Source: Inia geoffrensis (lineage: Eukaryota > Chordata > Mammalia > Artiodactyla > Iniidae). From it: 64,000 nt of DNA. The translations under genes were made by a program, and so were the position numbers. The notes under the pieces were generated by a model, which did no database searches, was not told the origin of the DNA, and saw nothing but the letters and a program-made list of their open reading frames with translations. Shown piece after piece: positions 31,931-43,665 of this stretch (positions are counted from its first letter, which is position 1; each line of letters starts with the position of its first letter). The stretch spans positions 144,536,237 to 144,600,236 of the forward strand of contig CM070899.1 of assembly GCA_036417435.1 (NCBI GenBank), in the 5' to 3' direction.

Positions 31931-32062
31931 TTAGTTTTCTGTTGCTGTGTAACAAAATACAACAAACTTACAGTTTAAAACAACACTTGCATTATCTCTT
32001 GGGTTCTATAGTCTGGTTACAGTGTGGTTGGATTCTCTGCTCAGGGTCTTACCATAGGAAAA
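31931..32062 (-). mobile_element. probable LTR fragment (MaLR/ERVL type)
   Basis: 'cattagttttctgttgctgt', 'gtttaaaacaacacttgcat' and 'ggattctctgctcagggtct' match the antisense end of an old ERVL/MaLR-type LTR. Family not settled. Confidence 0.4.
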
Positions 32063-32094
32063 TCAAGATGATTCTAAATAACCAAATTGTTTTT

Positions 32095-32338
32095 GTGATG
32101 CTAATGACAATAATAACAGCTAACACTAAGTACCAAGCCCTGTTCTGCACTTTTACCTATATTAACTCATTTAATCCTATGAGGTGGGTACAATCTACCC
32201 CATTTCACAGATGATAGAACTGAGACAGAGAAAAGTTAGGTCACTTGCCAAAGACAATACAACTGGCTAATAAATTGTAAGTCTAGAACACAAACCCAGC
32301 TAGTCTGGCTCCAGAATATATACTCACTGCACCATTTC
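32095..32338 (-). mobile_element. MIR SINE
   Basis: 'acagctaacactaagtacca', 'tattaactcatttaatccta', 'ccccatttcacagatgatag', 'gtcacttgccaaagacaata' and 'agtctggctccagaatatat' give a near-complete antisense MIR. Confidence 0.93.
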
Positions 32339-32486
32339 ACAGTTGGCAATATTCCATACCTCTCAATTTCCCCCATATGTGAGGGTGCATTTCCTTATTG
32401 ATTAAGCTGACTCTAGGTGAATTTTCGTTACTTGCAGCCCAACGCATTTTAATTGATACAAGTGCTATCAAGAAAAGTATTCATTA
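32339..32486. other. unannotated gap
   Basis: Nothing recognised. Confidence 0.4.
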
Positions 32487-32868
32487 TTTGAAAGATAAAT
32501 ACCATACGATTTCACTTAACCTGTGGAACCTAAAAAACAAAACAAATGAAACAACATAACAAAACAGAAAGAGACTCAGAGATACAGGGAACAAACAGGT
32601 GGCTCCCGGTGGGGGGCGGGCAGTGAAATGGGTGGGAGAGATTAAGAGGTACAGCTCTCCAGTTGCAAAATAAATGAATCACAGGGATGTAAATGTACCA
32701 CATAGGGAATATGATCAATAATATTGTAATAACTTTGTATGGTGACAGATGGTAACTAGACTTATCATGGTTATCATTTTATAATGTATAAAAATACCAA
32801 ATCACTATGTGGTACACCTGAAACTAATATAATATTGTAAGTGAAATACACTTCAACAACAAAAAAAA
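32487..32868 (+). mobile_element. L1 3' end
   Basis: 'aaataccatacgatttcact', a G-rich polypurine tract (32606-32630), 'gtaaatgtaccacataggga', 'tggtgacagatggtaactag', 'atgtggtacacctgaaacta' and an A-rich end. This is a different L1 3' UTR type from the 27.8-kb copy. Confidence 0.9.
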
Positions 32869-33044
32869 TTGTAATATACCCTCTCGTTCCCTATTATCGC
32901 TTTTTATCCCTTTTAGCTACTGTCCCCCACTGAAAGATTTTACTGTTTTCTTTTCTAGATGATCCTGAGTCTATAATCAATCCTGTCTAGAAACTTTGCA
33001 TGACCATCCAGAGCAAATGTTTCCAACAGGGCAGAAACTCATCA

Positions 33045-33215
33045 TAGGGAACTTGCTAGAAATGTGGGGAGGTTTTCATTGCCATAATGATGGAAGGGCC
33101 CAAGGGCTACTGGCATTCAGCGGCCAGGAAACAGGGATGTCAGATGTCTCAATGCAGGGACTGTTCTGCACAATAAAGAATTGTCCTGTGTCCTGTGTCC
33201 TGTACAATTTTCTAA
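33045..33215 (-). mobile_element. hAT (MER1-group) fossil, antisense
   Basis: 'ggcccaagggctactggcat', 'ggccaggaaacagggatgtc', 'gcagggactgttctgcacaa' and 'taaagaattgtcctgtg' are the complement of the family at 22.35 kb. A triplet of tcctgtg follows. Confidence 0.6.
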
Positions 33216-33974
33216 TGTACTTAGAGACAGTCACATAGGTGAAAAATCTGCTTATACTAACTGAGCTTGAAACCTAACTCCATTTTAGTTACAAAAACAA
33301 GGAAATTTTTTTACATAGGTAGTTTTCCAGGAATGAAACTACTATGAAAAAAAAAATGATTCTTTTCCTCATTTATGAACAAATGCCAAAAGTTGTTCAC
33401 CATTTCAGAAAATCCTATTACCTACTGTATCACAGTATCCTGATTGCCAATAAGCACACCTGAATAGGTGCACATCTAAAGAAATTGTGTTCATGGTAAT
33501 CCTACAGATGTGTATAAATCTATTAGCCCTGATTTTAAAAGGTCAAATATTGTTAACGTTTCAAAATTATTCAGTTGAATATTATCTTACATCTCAAAAA
33601 CCAGAATTCATTCACTGAAACCCTTCTACTTCGTTATTAAATACAAAATACTTTCTTATAAATATTTCTTGCTACTTCTCCTTTATATAACAGTGAAAGC
33701 CTTATTCTTTTTAGTTATCTGGGTGGGTAGGTTATATAAACTACAAGTTGCATTGCAGCAGAGTAGACAGGGCGTGACTACATACTTGCCCTGGAAAGGG
33801 CAGGCAGGTCTGGCAGGGCTGGCTGTCACTGGCCTGGCTTACCACCACCTCATATATACCACTGCAGGGCACAAATGGATAATTTCCCTCTCTCCCTCTG
33901 CATTACAGGAATATAAAAAGAAACTGGATGGCCAGCGAGTTCTTTAGAGGACTCACGGTACAGGCATTTGGTGA
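33216..33974. other. unannotated AT-rich stretch
   Basis: No gene or repeat recognised. Confidence 0.4.
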
Positions 33975-34060
33975 AACCATCTTCTGTTAGCTCTTTTTAC
34001 AAATGAAGAAACAGAGGCCCTGAGAAGTCAGGGCAGGCATCACCTAGTGCCTACCTGGCA
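33975..34060 (-). mobile_element. MIR core fragment
   Basis: 'tttttacaaatgaagaaaca' and 'gaggccctgagaagtcaggg' match the antisense MIR core. Confidence 0.45.
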
Positions 34061-34204
34061 GCACCCATCTCTGTTCTCCTTGCCCCCTGCAGCCTGGCCC
34101 AGACTCTTATGGTCCACCCAAGACCTCCCTGTTTGGGATAAGTCCCCACTGAGATAAACAGCATAACAGCAACCTTGGCTCCACAGACCAGGGACAGATC
34201 ACTG

Positions 34205-34713
34205 ATTCTCTACTAGTCAGAGTTCTCCAGAGAAACAGGACCGATCGATGGAGAGATAAATAGATAGATAGATAATAGGGATTGGCTCATGCAATTACAG
34301 AGGCTGAGAACTCCCACAATCTGCCTATCTGCAAGCTGAAGAACCAGGAAAGCCCATGGTATAATCCAGCTCAAGTTCAGAGGACTGAGAATCAGGGAGC
34401 TGATGGTGTAAGTTCCAAAGAGTCCAAAGACAGAAGAACCAAGACTACCAATGTCTAAGGGCAGGGGAAGTTTGATGTTTCAGCTCCAGCAGAGAGCAGA
34501 TTTGCCCTTCTTCCACCTTTTTGTTCTATTCAAGCCCTCAACAGACTGGAGGATGCCCAACTGGCACTGGTGAGGATGCTCTTCTTTACTCAGTCTACTG
34601 AATCTAATGCTTCTCTTCTGGAAAAACCCTCGTAGACACACCCAGAAATACTGTTTTCCCAGCTACCTGGACATCCCTTAGCCCAGTCAAGTTGACATTA
34701 AAGTCAACCATCA
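34205..34713 (-). mobile_element. MaLR LTR (MLT1C-like), antisense
   Basis: 'tagtcagagttctccagaga', a GATA run, 'attggctcatgcaattacag', 'gagctgatggtgtaagttcc', 'cacacccagaaatactgttt' and 'agcccagtcaagttgacatt' follow the complement of an MLT1C-type LTR. The same family lies on the plus strand at 38.3-39.7 kb. Confidence 0.82.
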
Positions 34714-34799
34714 TACACTCGCTCAGTCATTCAACAACCATCTCTCAATTCTGACTATTCCTCCCTCACCAGCCTGGAGACTAAGGATTGGCCTAAAAC

Positions 34800-35033
34800 A
34801 CAGACCCTGCCCTATGGGGTCAATATGTACCAGCAAAAGAGAGAAATACATGAACAAGATAGACAACCAAAAAGGACCTACTGTATAACACAGGGGACTA
34901 TATTTAATATTTTGTAATAACCTATAAGGGGCCAAAAATCTGAAAAAGAATATCTATATAAAACTGAATCACTTTGCTGTACACCTAAAACTAACTGAAA
35001 TTGTAAATCAATTATACTTCAATGAAACAAACA
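34800..35033 (+). mobile_element. L1 3' end
   Basis: 'aaaaaggacctactgtataa', 'cacaggggactatatttaat', 'atcactttgctgtacaccta' and 'gtaaatcaattatacttcaa' are the L1 3' terminus. Left edge uncertain. Confidence 0.85.
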
Positions 35034-37146
35034 AATAAGTGACTCTCCAGGTTGAAAGCTTAACCAGCCATATGAACAAAGAACACTGAAGAGGCAGCAA
35101 TAAATGCTTGCTTTGTTCACAGCAAGGACTCTACACGATCTGAGACAAAGATGGACCACTTCTCCCCTTCCAGTTTACACAGATGCATCTTGACATGGCT
35201 TTGGGGTTACAATATTTTGACCTCAGTCACTTTGTCTGAGTCCATCCATGACCCAGGGCTGCTCTGAGGGCCTGGGCTCATCTGATAAGTTAGCAACGCT
35301 CCACACCCCACTGCCCCAGCCTGGAGCTTTGGAACTCTGCTGACTTGGACTACAATGGGTGTGAGGTGTTAAAGCCCGAGACAAATTTAGGTGAAGAAGT
35401 CCTCCCTACGGGCCCATCTCAGGCCAAGATACTGAGCGTCGGAAACACATTTTTTAATCTGAGGTTTCGTGAAGTGAAAAAACTAAAGGGGCATAAATCC
35501 CAGGAAGAGCAACTTAAAAAATAAAATTTAAAAAAAAAAACTCTCGAGAAATTATGATGCTGATGCTCCAGCAGGATCTTTCCATTCACAGAAAAAGACT
35601 CATGATCCAAACTGAAATGATGGATAGAATTGTGGATGAAAGAGTTAAAAACAAGAACTTCACCAGCAGCTTCTCAGAAGGAGGAAAATCAGATTTGGGG
35701 AAGCAAGTTCTCAAACGGTGTTTATTTCCTTGACAATGAGCAGGTAAAGCCTTGGGGACGTGTAGCTTTCCGAACCCCAGCAAAGAAATCAGAGGTCAAT
35801 CTGGAATTATTTACACTTATACTTATCGGGGCAGCCTAGCATGGATGATTTCTACCTAAAGGCAGCCCAAGCATCCATCAGTCTCCACCTCCACTAACCT
35901 CGTCCTGGCACATTTCTCACCAGACCTATTTACACACCACAAAGTGACCCAACTTCTTTGGTTGGGTCAAAACCAAAATGTGCATCTTTGGTCCAGAAAA
36001 CACTCTCTGCCCAAAACCCTTATTTAAATTTTATCCCAAACATCTCACTTTCTGTTTAAAAAGAAAAAAAAAAAAAAGTTATTGTAGCTAAGACAACTTG
36101 TAACTGAAACAGATATTTCTAATTTTTGCTAGAGAGTTATTGACTAATTTGTGAGTCCAAAAGCTGGTTTTAGCCAGTTCCGGCCTAAGTGACATGTGCC
36201 CCCCACCCCACCTTGCTGTGCTCCAGGCACAGGACTGTTCCATCACAAAACCCCTGGCTCTCGAAAGCCAAGCCTTCCCTATAAATCCTGAAAGAAAAGA
36301 CTGGGCTGGGTGTCTACATCACCCCAACCCGTGTTCCCAGACAACCCACAGGCATCTTGCTCTGCGTATGTCTCCCAGAAGGCCCAGCACTGCAGACCTG
36401 CCAACAGCTGAAATTTATAAATAGGACAGTTAGGGAGGGTGGGGGATGGAGGAGCAAGATCTAATACGTATTCAGATGCAAGGGGCCAAGAAAGCTCTTT
36501 GGAGGGACGAAGAAGGAAACTATCGTGTGTGCTTCTAAAACCAAACAGAACGGTTCAAGGAAACTTCATCCATCTAATCTGTTGGTCACAGGGAATTGAC
36601 CGTCAAAGAGAGGAATTTCTCTATTGCAGTGACGTTGCTTGGGGAATGTCACTTTCTCAAGTAAGATCCTATTCGGGCTAGTGGCTGGTGTGGGGAGGGT
36701 ACCAGTGGGCCCGTCCAGAACAGGAATTCTACAGGAAACCTGAAACTAAACTTGAAGCAGGACCTCATGGCAGTGTGCCCATGGAAGGGCCAGGGATTGG
36801 CATTGGGGTGACTGGTTAACATCTGTTATGATGCTAATCTCCCCACCTAGATCCCAGCTCAATCTCTGTCCTGCTTGCTACCCAATCCCCAGTGCCAACT
36901 ACAATGCCTGGCGCATCATTGGCACTCACCATTTCATGCCCTCCCTGCCCCACCGTGTGTGCTCGCCACTCAGAACTCTCACTGTGTTGAGATTCCATGT
37001 CCCCTTCCGTCTCCTCCCTCGTAGGCATTCATCTTAGCTTCATAGCCCAGCTCCCTGCAGGCCACCTGGCTTACTCGTGGAACGACTGAATTGCTCCCTA
37101 AGGAAGACACACACAATTTAAATAAGATCCCACTTATGATGCTCTA
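35034..37146. other. unannotated stretch, 2.1 kb
   Basis: The longest run with almost no recognised repeat. A-runs occur at 35530-35539 and 36062-36076. Open frames of 60-80 codons only, none with a recognisable motif. Confidence 0.4.
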
Positions 37147-37150
37147 CTAT

Positions 37151-37637
37151 TGTTAGGGGAGCCACTGACCGAAACTGCTGGCCAGGCAAGATAGTAACCA
37201 CTTGCATGAGTTATCTTACAACAGGAGTTCCTGGTAAGGAACGCAGGACTAACAAGCTACCATCAACCGGAAGAATTAGGGAACGGTCAAAAGGAGAAAG
37301 GAAACGCCAGTCCATATGTCCTACCAACCTCCCAGAATCCTTCTCGCTGGAATACATCTTGGCTGAGCGATGCACGTGCCACCAGGAAGGACCCTGAGTC
37401 ACAATGATTGGCCAGAGACAACCCGGAAACTAACCCCATCACCATAAAACCTGAGACTGAGCCACGTGGCAGAGCAGTTCTCCTGGGTTTCCTTACCCTG
37501 CTGCTCTCTGCCCAGGTTCCCCTTCCCAATAAAGCCTCTTTCTTTGTCAGCAGGTGTGTCTCCTGGGGCAATTCATTTCCAAGTGTTAGACAAGAGCCCA
37601 TTCTTGGACCCTAGAAGGGGTCCTCCTTCCTGCAACA
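37151..37637 (+). mobile_element. class I (gammaretrovirus-like) solo LTR
   Basis: A 487-bp LTR beginning TGTTAGGGGAGCC and ending CCTGCAACA, flanked by a perfect 4-bp duplication, ctat (37147-37150 and 37638-37641). Inverted CCAAT box at 37407-37411, TATA-like cataaaa at 37443-37449 and AATAAA at 37528-37533 give a normal U3-R-U5 order. No gag, pol or env adjoins it, so it is the remnant of LTR-LTR recombination. Low apparent damage suggests a relatively recent insertion. Confidence 0.93.
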
Positions 37638-37641
37638 CTAT

Positions 37642-38344
37642 TATACACATTAAAAATTAAGGACTTCTCTGTTTATCCATGATGTCATATATTCCTTCCT
37701 CACCAGTATCTCCTGCTTGGGAAATATGAGTCAGCTGTTCCCTTTATAAAACAACCCGGGAGAGCTGAACTGCAGGAGGGATGAGAAACTGTATAAAGGA
37801 GAAGCAACATTCTCATATCCTTCTCGAATCGCCGCCTTAGACGTTTTCTGACATCACGGTTGGGGAGTTTTGCGTGCCTGCAAGCTTCTCCACTCTGGGA
37901 CTACCCACCACTTCCTCTTACGAGGAGGTGAATCTTGGGCTCTTAGGACTCACCCTGAAGGCACAGGAAACAGATTCTTCCTCTGTCCTCCGACAATAGT
38001 GAGGCTCATTCCCAGAGCCCAGCTGTGAGCGGTCCCTAGTTCCGAGTTTGCCCGCCGTCCAGGGAGCCAGTGCCCCGGGGTGTCAGTTACCTTTGCTCCA
38101 CATGGCTGACCCCATGCCATTGGAGGAAAGTGAAACATCAGACACAACTAAAGTAAACACCTGCCTGCCCACTTCACCCCCCAAGGACTGAAAAGCCTAG
38201 AGGGTCTGACTGAAGAAAGGGGATGGGTCTGAATGCATCTGCCTGCAAAACAGAGGGCAGGAGGGCTGATTTATTTCCCCTGAGTTTTTCAAATTATATT
38301 TTACAGTAAGAAATTCATTTTTAATCACCAACCAGTATACACAC
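37642..38344. other. unannotated, promoter-like words at 37.7-37.9 kb
   Basis: Contains tgagtcagc at about 37728, tttataaaac at 37743 and tgtataaagg at 37790, then tgacatcacgg at 37849. No open frame or splice pattern supports a gene start. Confidence 0.35.
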
Positions 38345-38474
38345 ACACACTTATTCTGATCGTTTTATGCATCAGCTTGGCCAGGCTACAGTCCCCAGGG
38401 ATTCAAACACAAGCTAGGTGTCTTTGTAAGGGGTTCCTGGAGATGGGATTAAACTCTGTCATCAGGTTACTTTA

Positions 38475-39004
38475 TTTTTTTTCCTTTTTTTCCTTTTATT
38501 TTTTAATTGAAGTATAGTTGATTTACAATGTTGTGTTAGTTTCAAGTGTACAGCAAACTGATTCAGTTATATATATATAAATTATATATTTATATAAATA
38601 ATATATATTATATATTTATATAATAAATATTTATATAAATTATATATTTATATAATAAATATATTATATATTTATATAATAAATATATATTATATTTGTA
38701 TATAATATATATGTATGTATGTATATATTCTTTTTCAGATTCTTTTCCCTTATAGGTTATTACAAAATATTGAGTGTAGTTCCCTGTGCTATACAGCAGG
38801 TCCTTGTTGGTTATGTATTTTATATATAGTCGTGTGTATACGTTAATCCCAAACTCCTAATACATCCCTCCCCCCCTTTCCCCTTTGGTAACCGTAAGGT
38901 TCTTTTGCTATGTCTGTGGGCCTATTTCTGTTTTGTATATAAGTTCATTCGCATCATTTTTTTTAGATTCCACATATAAGTGATATCATATGATATTTTT
39001 CTTT
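38475..39004 (-). mobile_element. L1 3' UTR fragment, antisense
   Basis: T-rich left end, 'gaagtatagttgatttacaa', 'ttccctgtgctatacagcag', 'ccctttggtaaccgtaaggt' and 'cacatataagtgatatcata'. It is truncated at about 39004 and sits inside the MLT1C-like LTR. The segment normally reading 'acatatacat' has expanded into about 160 bp of TATA/TTTATATAAT repeats. Confidence 0.9.
38567..38728. repeat. AT-only minisatellite-like expansion
   Basis: Imperfect tandem copies of a unit close to ttatatatttatataataaa, recurring three to four times within L1 sequence. Confidence 0.88.
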
Positions 39005-39192
39005 ACATAAGGAAGATTATCGTAGATAATCTGAGTGGTCTGTTTCCATCAACTGAAAGGCCTTAAGGGCGAAGCTAAGGCTTCCCTAAAGTAGAAGAAA
39101 TCCCACCTGTGTATAGAAACTTCAACTTGTGACTGAGAGGTCCAGCCTGCTCCTCTTGCTGGCCTGTCCTATGGATTTAAGAACTGCCAAGG

Positions 39193-39521
39193 GGGCTTCC
39201 CTGGTGGCACAGTGGTTAAGAATCCGCCTGCCAGTGCAAGGGATACGGGTTCAATCCCTGGTCTGGGAAGATCCCACATGCCGTGGAGCAATGAAGCCTG
39301 TGCGCCACAACTACTGAGCCTGCGCTCTAGAGCCCGCAAGCCACAACTACTGAAGTCTGCGGGCCTAGAGCCCGTGCTCCGCAACAAGAGAAGCCACAGC
39401 AGTGAGAAGCCCGCGCACAACAATGAAGAGTAGCCCCCGCTCACCTCAACTAGAGGAAGCCCGCGCACAGCAACAAAGACCCAAGGCAGCCAAGAATAAA
39501 TTAATTAATTAAAAAAAAAAA
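39193..39521 (+). mobile_element. CHR-1-type SINE, full length
   Basis: Begins ggcttccctggtggcacag, box B 'gggttcaatccctgg', then two gcc-acaactact-ga modules, 'acaacaatgaagagtagccc', 'aacaaagacccaaggcagcc' and an A-tail. Flanks aagaactgccaagg and aagaactgcctagg differ at one position. Confidence 0.95.
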
Positions 39522-39722
39522 AAGAACTGCCTAGGCAGACCCCACAATTACCTAAACCAATTCCTCAAAATCAATCTCTCTCTATATATAGATATAAATA
39601 TATAGATATATATACAGATATGTATTTATATACAGACACAGATATGAATGCATATACACAGATAGATAGATATACATACCTTCTACTGGTTTTGTTTCTC
39701 TTGTGGACCCTGATTGCTACCC

Positions 39723-41214
39723 ATATGTACACACCTACAAATAACAATAGATGCTCAAGACACTACTTATCTTTCCTGTTTATAATGAACTTCGATTCTA
39801 TATATTTGATGTTCGTCCAGACCTCAAAATCAATTTTATATCCTATTAAAGGGTGATAAACTATACAACAACAGTAAAACTTCACACACTCTACTGGGAG
39901 GTCTGGGTATTAGAAAAGACACCTTCCTAAAAGGAATTCTTGAGGGAAAATGTACCCAGACTATACCTGTGGTCCCACCCACAAAGCATGTGCAAGACTC
40001 TGCAGGGCAACCTCTGGAAAAATGGAGATGCCTACCCCCAGGAGAGGGGAGGGAGGCCAGAGTCGGTAACCCCGGGGTCACCCAAGAGACAGAGAGAAAG
40101 GTAGATGCACTGAAGAGCTCCCCAGGCCGTTCCTTCCCAGGAGCAGAGAACAGGCCAAGAGAATCCTTGGCAGAAACCCAGTTGGAGACAGCATCCTGCA
40201 GCCACAGTACAAGGTTTTGGCAGTGAGAACAGTGCGGTTCTCAGTGGCAGGCTTCCCACAGAGACAAGCATTCAAAGGACCTCACTGGCTGGGTTGCTAG
40301 GCCCAATGCAGATAAGTTTAGTTGCTCCCACGCACCCAGATGGAGGATGCCCAAGAACATTAATGGGAAAAGAAATCTGAGGGTTTTAGTTTGTCGTGGG
40401 CTCAATCTGAACCAATTGTGTTTAAAAAAAAAAAAAAACTCACAAAGTAACAGCAACAAGTTGCAGATAACATGGAACACTCTACCTAGTTTACACAGAA
40501 AGGGAATTACGTCCTTATGAAACTGATGGCAGGGCTGGAGGAGCAGACCCAGAGCTGAGCTTCTAGAAAAGACTCCAGACAACCAGCTGCTGCCTTGGTC
40601 ATGACCAGGTGACAAAGATACCACCGTCTCAGCTGTCAGTGACAGGGTCACCTCGGCGCTGCTGGGGCTCCCGGGACCTCTAGTGCAGCTGTCACAGCCC
40701 ACACCTCACATGGTCACCTTCTCCTTCCAAATCTCAGGGGCTGCAGTGTTTGGGGGCAGCCAGAGCCAAGCTGCAAGGACTGTGGGTGACGGAGCCCACA
40801 CCTGGGCAGCCTCGGGGATGGACCACAGCTGCTCCCACCCCACTTCCCGCTTGGGAATCTAGGGACACACAGCAAAGCAAGCCTACAAACAAAATCCCAG
40901 AAACTCCAGCACCCCTGAAAATTTGGACCTCATAGTTGAGCTGCTGCTAAAATCTTGGAAGAAATGATATCAGATATAAGACCTATACAGTATATTTTGG
41001 GGCACAGTCAATGGTGGGCAAAAGGCTTTGTTCTGCGTGAGAAGCAAATATGTGGATTAAAAGGAAATAAGGAGATCCTTCTTGGGGGTCAGAAAATAAT
41101 GCAACTATACTGGACAGAGGGGTGCTGTTTTCAGAGACGACCAGAATACTTTTTATTTTCACCCCCCAAATACCCCCTCCAGCCCACTTGCAAGTCATCA
41201 ACACAGATGATTTT
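39723..41214. other. unannotated stretch, 1.5 kb
   Basis: One A-run at 40424-40437. No repeat family or gene recognised. Confidence 0.4.
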
Positions 41215-41460
41215 AATGGCCCAGGCTCTGGAGGCAGATGGCCCAAACTTGAATCCTGGACTCACCACGTATAGCTGTGTGACTTTGGACAAATTCTTAA
41301 CCTCTCTGTGCCTCTGTTTCCTTTTCTGGGGGAAAAAAGAGAAATGAATAGAGAAGAAATCATTATATTTATCTCCCTAATTGAGTTAATATATGTAAAG
41401 CTCTTAGCAGAGTGACCAGCCTGTAGTAACAGTCAGTAATTATTAGCTGTTGCTATGATA
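41215..41460 (+). mobile_element. MIR SINE, near full length
   Basis: 'aggctctggaggcagatggc', 'aacttgaatcctggactcac', 'tagctgtgtgactttggaca', 'aacctctctgtgcctctgtt' and 'atgtaaagctcttagcagag' follow MIR end to end. Confidence 0.95.
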
Positions 41461-41977
41461 AATTACATACCCCCTCCAGATATATTATACCCACTCACAG
41501 TCATGAAAGGGCAGGATCTAGAATAGGATTGGTCTGAGAAGGTGGCAGCAACAATTTTAGCACTGTCATGCAAAGGACACGCACACTAGCGCCATGTCCT
41601 GCAGATAGAAAATTGAGGTCCTTTGGGGAAAACATGAGCACGTGGCAGTGTCCGTGGGATCCCACACACTCTTGTCCCCAGCTTAGGTCAGGCATGGATG
41701 GACTGCATGCCAAAGCTCCAGAAGAGAGAAACCGGTCCCCACTAAGCTCCACCTATTTATAGGGCTATGGGGCAGCTATAGACATGCAACTCTGTAACAA
41801 GAGAAGCCCCTTCACCAGGAGAAAGAGGGCAGCACCCAAAATTCAGAGGCTGACGCCAGCGGTTCTGCCACTGATCTAACTCAGACCCGCTAAGACAGCT
41901 CAATGCAACACTGCCAAAATGGAGGAGGATTTGTCCAGGCACACAGATTTGTCCCCCCTCAGTGCACTCCCGGGCTC
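41461..41977. other. unannotated stretch
   Basis: No gene or repeat recognised. Confidence 0.4.
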
Positions 41978-41987
41978 TTCAAGGCTT

Positions 41988-42710
41988 TTTTTTTTTTTTT
42001 TAATATTTATTGGAGAATAATTGCTTTACAATGTTTCTGCTATATAACAAAGTGAATCAGCTATACATATACATATATCCCCATATCCCCTCCCTCTTGC
42101 GTCTCCCTCCCACCCTCCCTATCCCACCCCTCTAGGTGGTCACAAAGCACTGAGCTGATCTCCCTGTGCTATGTGGCTGCTTCCCACTAGCTATCTACTT
42201 TGCATTTGGTAGTGTATATATGTCAGTGCCACTCTCTCCCTTCATCCCAGCTTACACTTCCCCCTCCCCATGTCCTCATGTCCATTCTCTAGTAGGTCTG
42301 CATCTTTATTCCTGTCCTGCCTCTAGGTTCTTCAGAACCATTTTTGGTTATTTAGATTCCATATATATGTGTTAGCATGTGGTATTTGTTTTTCTCTTTC
42401 AGACTTACTTCACTCTGTATGACAGCCTCTAGGTCCATCCACCTCGCTACAAATAACTCAATTTCATTACTTTTTATGGCTGAGTAATATTCCACTGTAT
42501 ATATGTGCCACATCTTCTTTACCCATTCATCTGTCGATGGACACTTAGGTTGCTTCCATGTCCTGGCTATTGTAAATAGAGCTGCAATGAACATTGTGGT
42601 ACATGACTCTTTTTGAATTATGGTTTTCTCAGGGTATATGTTCAGTAGCAGGATTGCTGGGTCGTATGGTAGTTCTATTTTTAGTTTTTTAAGGAACCTC
42701 CATACTGTTC
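41988..42710 (-). mobile_element. 5'-truncated L1 with ORF2 C-terminus
   Basis: T-tail at 41987-42001, 3' UTR words as in the 3.7-kb copy, then the end of ORF2 on the minus strand, still open over 42352-42741 with the typical [20 protein letters not shown] segment. The truncation at 42710 leaves no RT. Flanks ttcaaggctt (41978-41987) and ttagaggctt (42711-42720) suggest a degraded duplication. Not a functional gene. Confidence 0.93.
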
Positions 42711-43665
42711 TTAGAGGCTTGTTAACTGCAAGTTCCTCCACAGGCTTTGGCTGACACCAGGATGAGTGGTTTTCTTAGCATTGCTGGGGCAAGGTGTCCA
42801 CAGGTTCCCCTCAAGTACATCAGATAGAAAGTGGACATACCCACCACCATGAGGAGTTGGCACTGAGTCCCTGCCTGGGACAGTTATGGAAAGCCATTTC
42901 AGGTGGTGCATATCTATGCTTGAATAAAGGAGAGTCATTCACATATCCTGCTGGCCCAGGACAGATATGCTCACACCTTTCCAAATGAAGTCTCTCTCCA
43001 CCACCCTTTGGGAATGAGCCAGATGGTCCCTCCTTTCTCCAAAGAGATGACTTCAAGAGGGATACAGATGCCACCATTGGTCATCATAAGTGATTTTAAA
43101 GCAGAGGCGAGGGCTGTAGAACTACCCAAGGCAAAATCAGGGTCCAAGTTCATGTCTGGTTAGGTGTCCTGCAGCTGAGCAGTAGGAACCATCAGACGAC
43201 ATCACATAAATTTCCATTAACCTGCTGAGATCAAAGAAGGTATAAAGAGAGAGGAGAGTATGACTCCTCTTTAAATGTGTCCTGCTCGAAAGAAAGGAGA
43301 AGAGTATACGGTCACTCCCCGTGTTCTCCCTGTGCCCCAGCCCTGCCTCGCCGGTGTCCAGGAGCCCAGCCAGGCAGCAGGGCAAGGCTGTGCACAATGT
43401 ATCAATGATTGGCTGAAGCCAGTCAGACCAGCAGGCCCTGTGGAAGTTGTCTCTGGAGACACTGGCCCAGTGGCATATAGCCACTTTTCAGGGAACGGTG
43501 GCCTTCCCCTTCAGCATCCCAGCCCCATACCTGCAGTGGATTCAAGCACAGATCTAGGCCTGGAGTAGAGATGATAGCCTCGCTTGCTGATGGGTTGCTT
43601 CCCTTTAGGTATGGTTGCTTCATATGGACGTGTACATGGGTAAAAAAGATCAAGTTCATGATCAT
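42711..43665 (-). pseudogene. possible decayed coding sequence, unidentified
   Basis: Five overlapping minus-strand open frames lie end to end in shifting phases (43423-43665, 43137-43484, 42971-43153, 42820-43077, 42711-42938), the pattern expected when a coding strand has collected frameshifts. I recognise no protein family, and compositional chance is a real alternative. A retroviral internal region or a processed pseudogene are possibilities only. Confidence 0.2.

Larger units (their letters stand above)
38345..39722 (+). mobile_element. MaLR LTR (MLT1C-like), split by L1 and SINE
   Basis: Pieces at 38345-38474, 39005-39192 and 39522-39722: 'ttttatgcatcagcttggcc', 'gttcctggagatgggattaa'; 'ccatcaactgaaaggcctta'; 'aaaccaattcctcaaaatca', 'ctggttttgtttctcttgtg'. 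Together they follow one MLT1C-type LTR. A TA/GATA-rich expansion occupies 39580-39690, where the consensus has a short tata tract. Confidence 0.82.
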
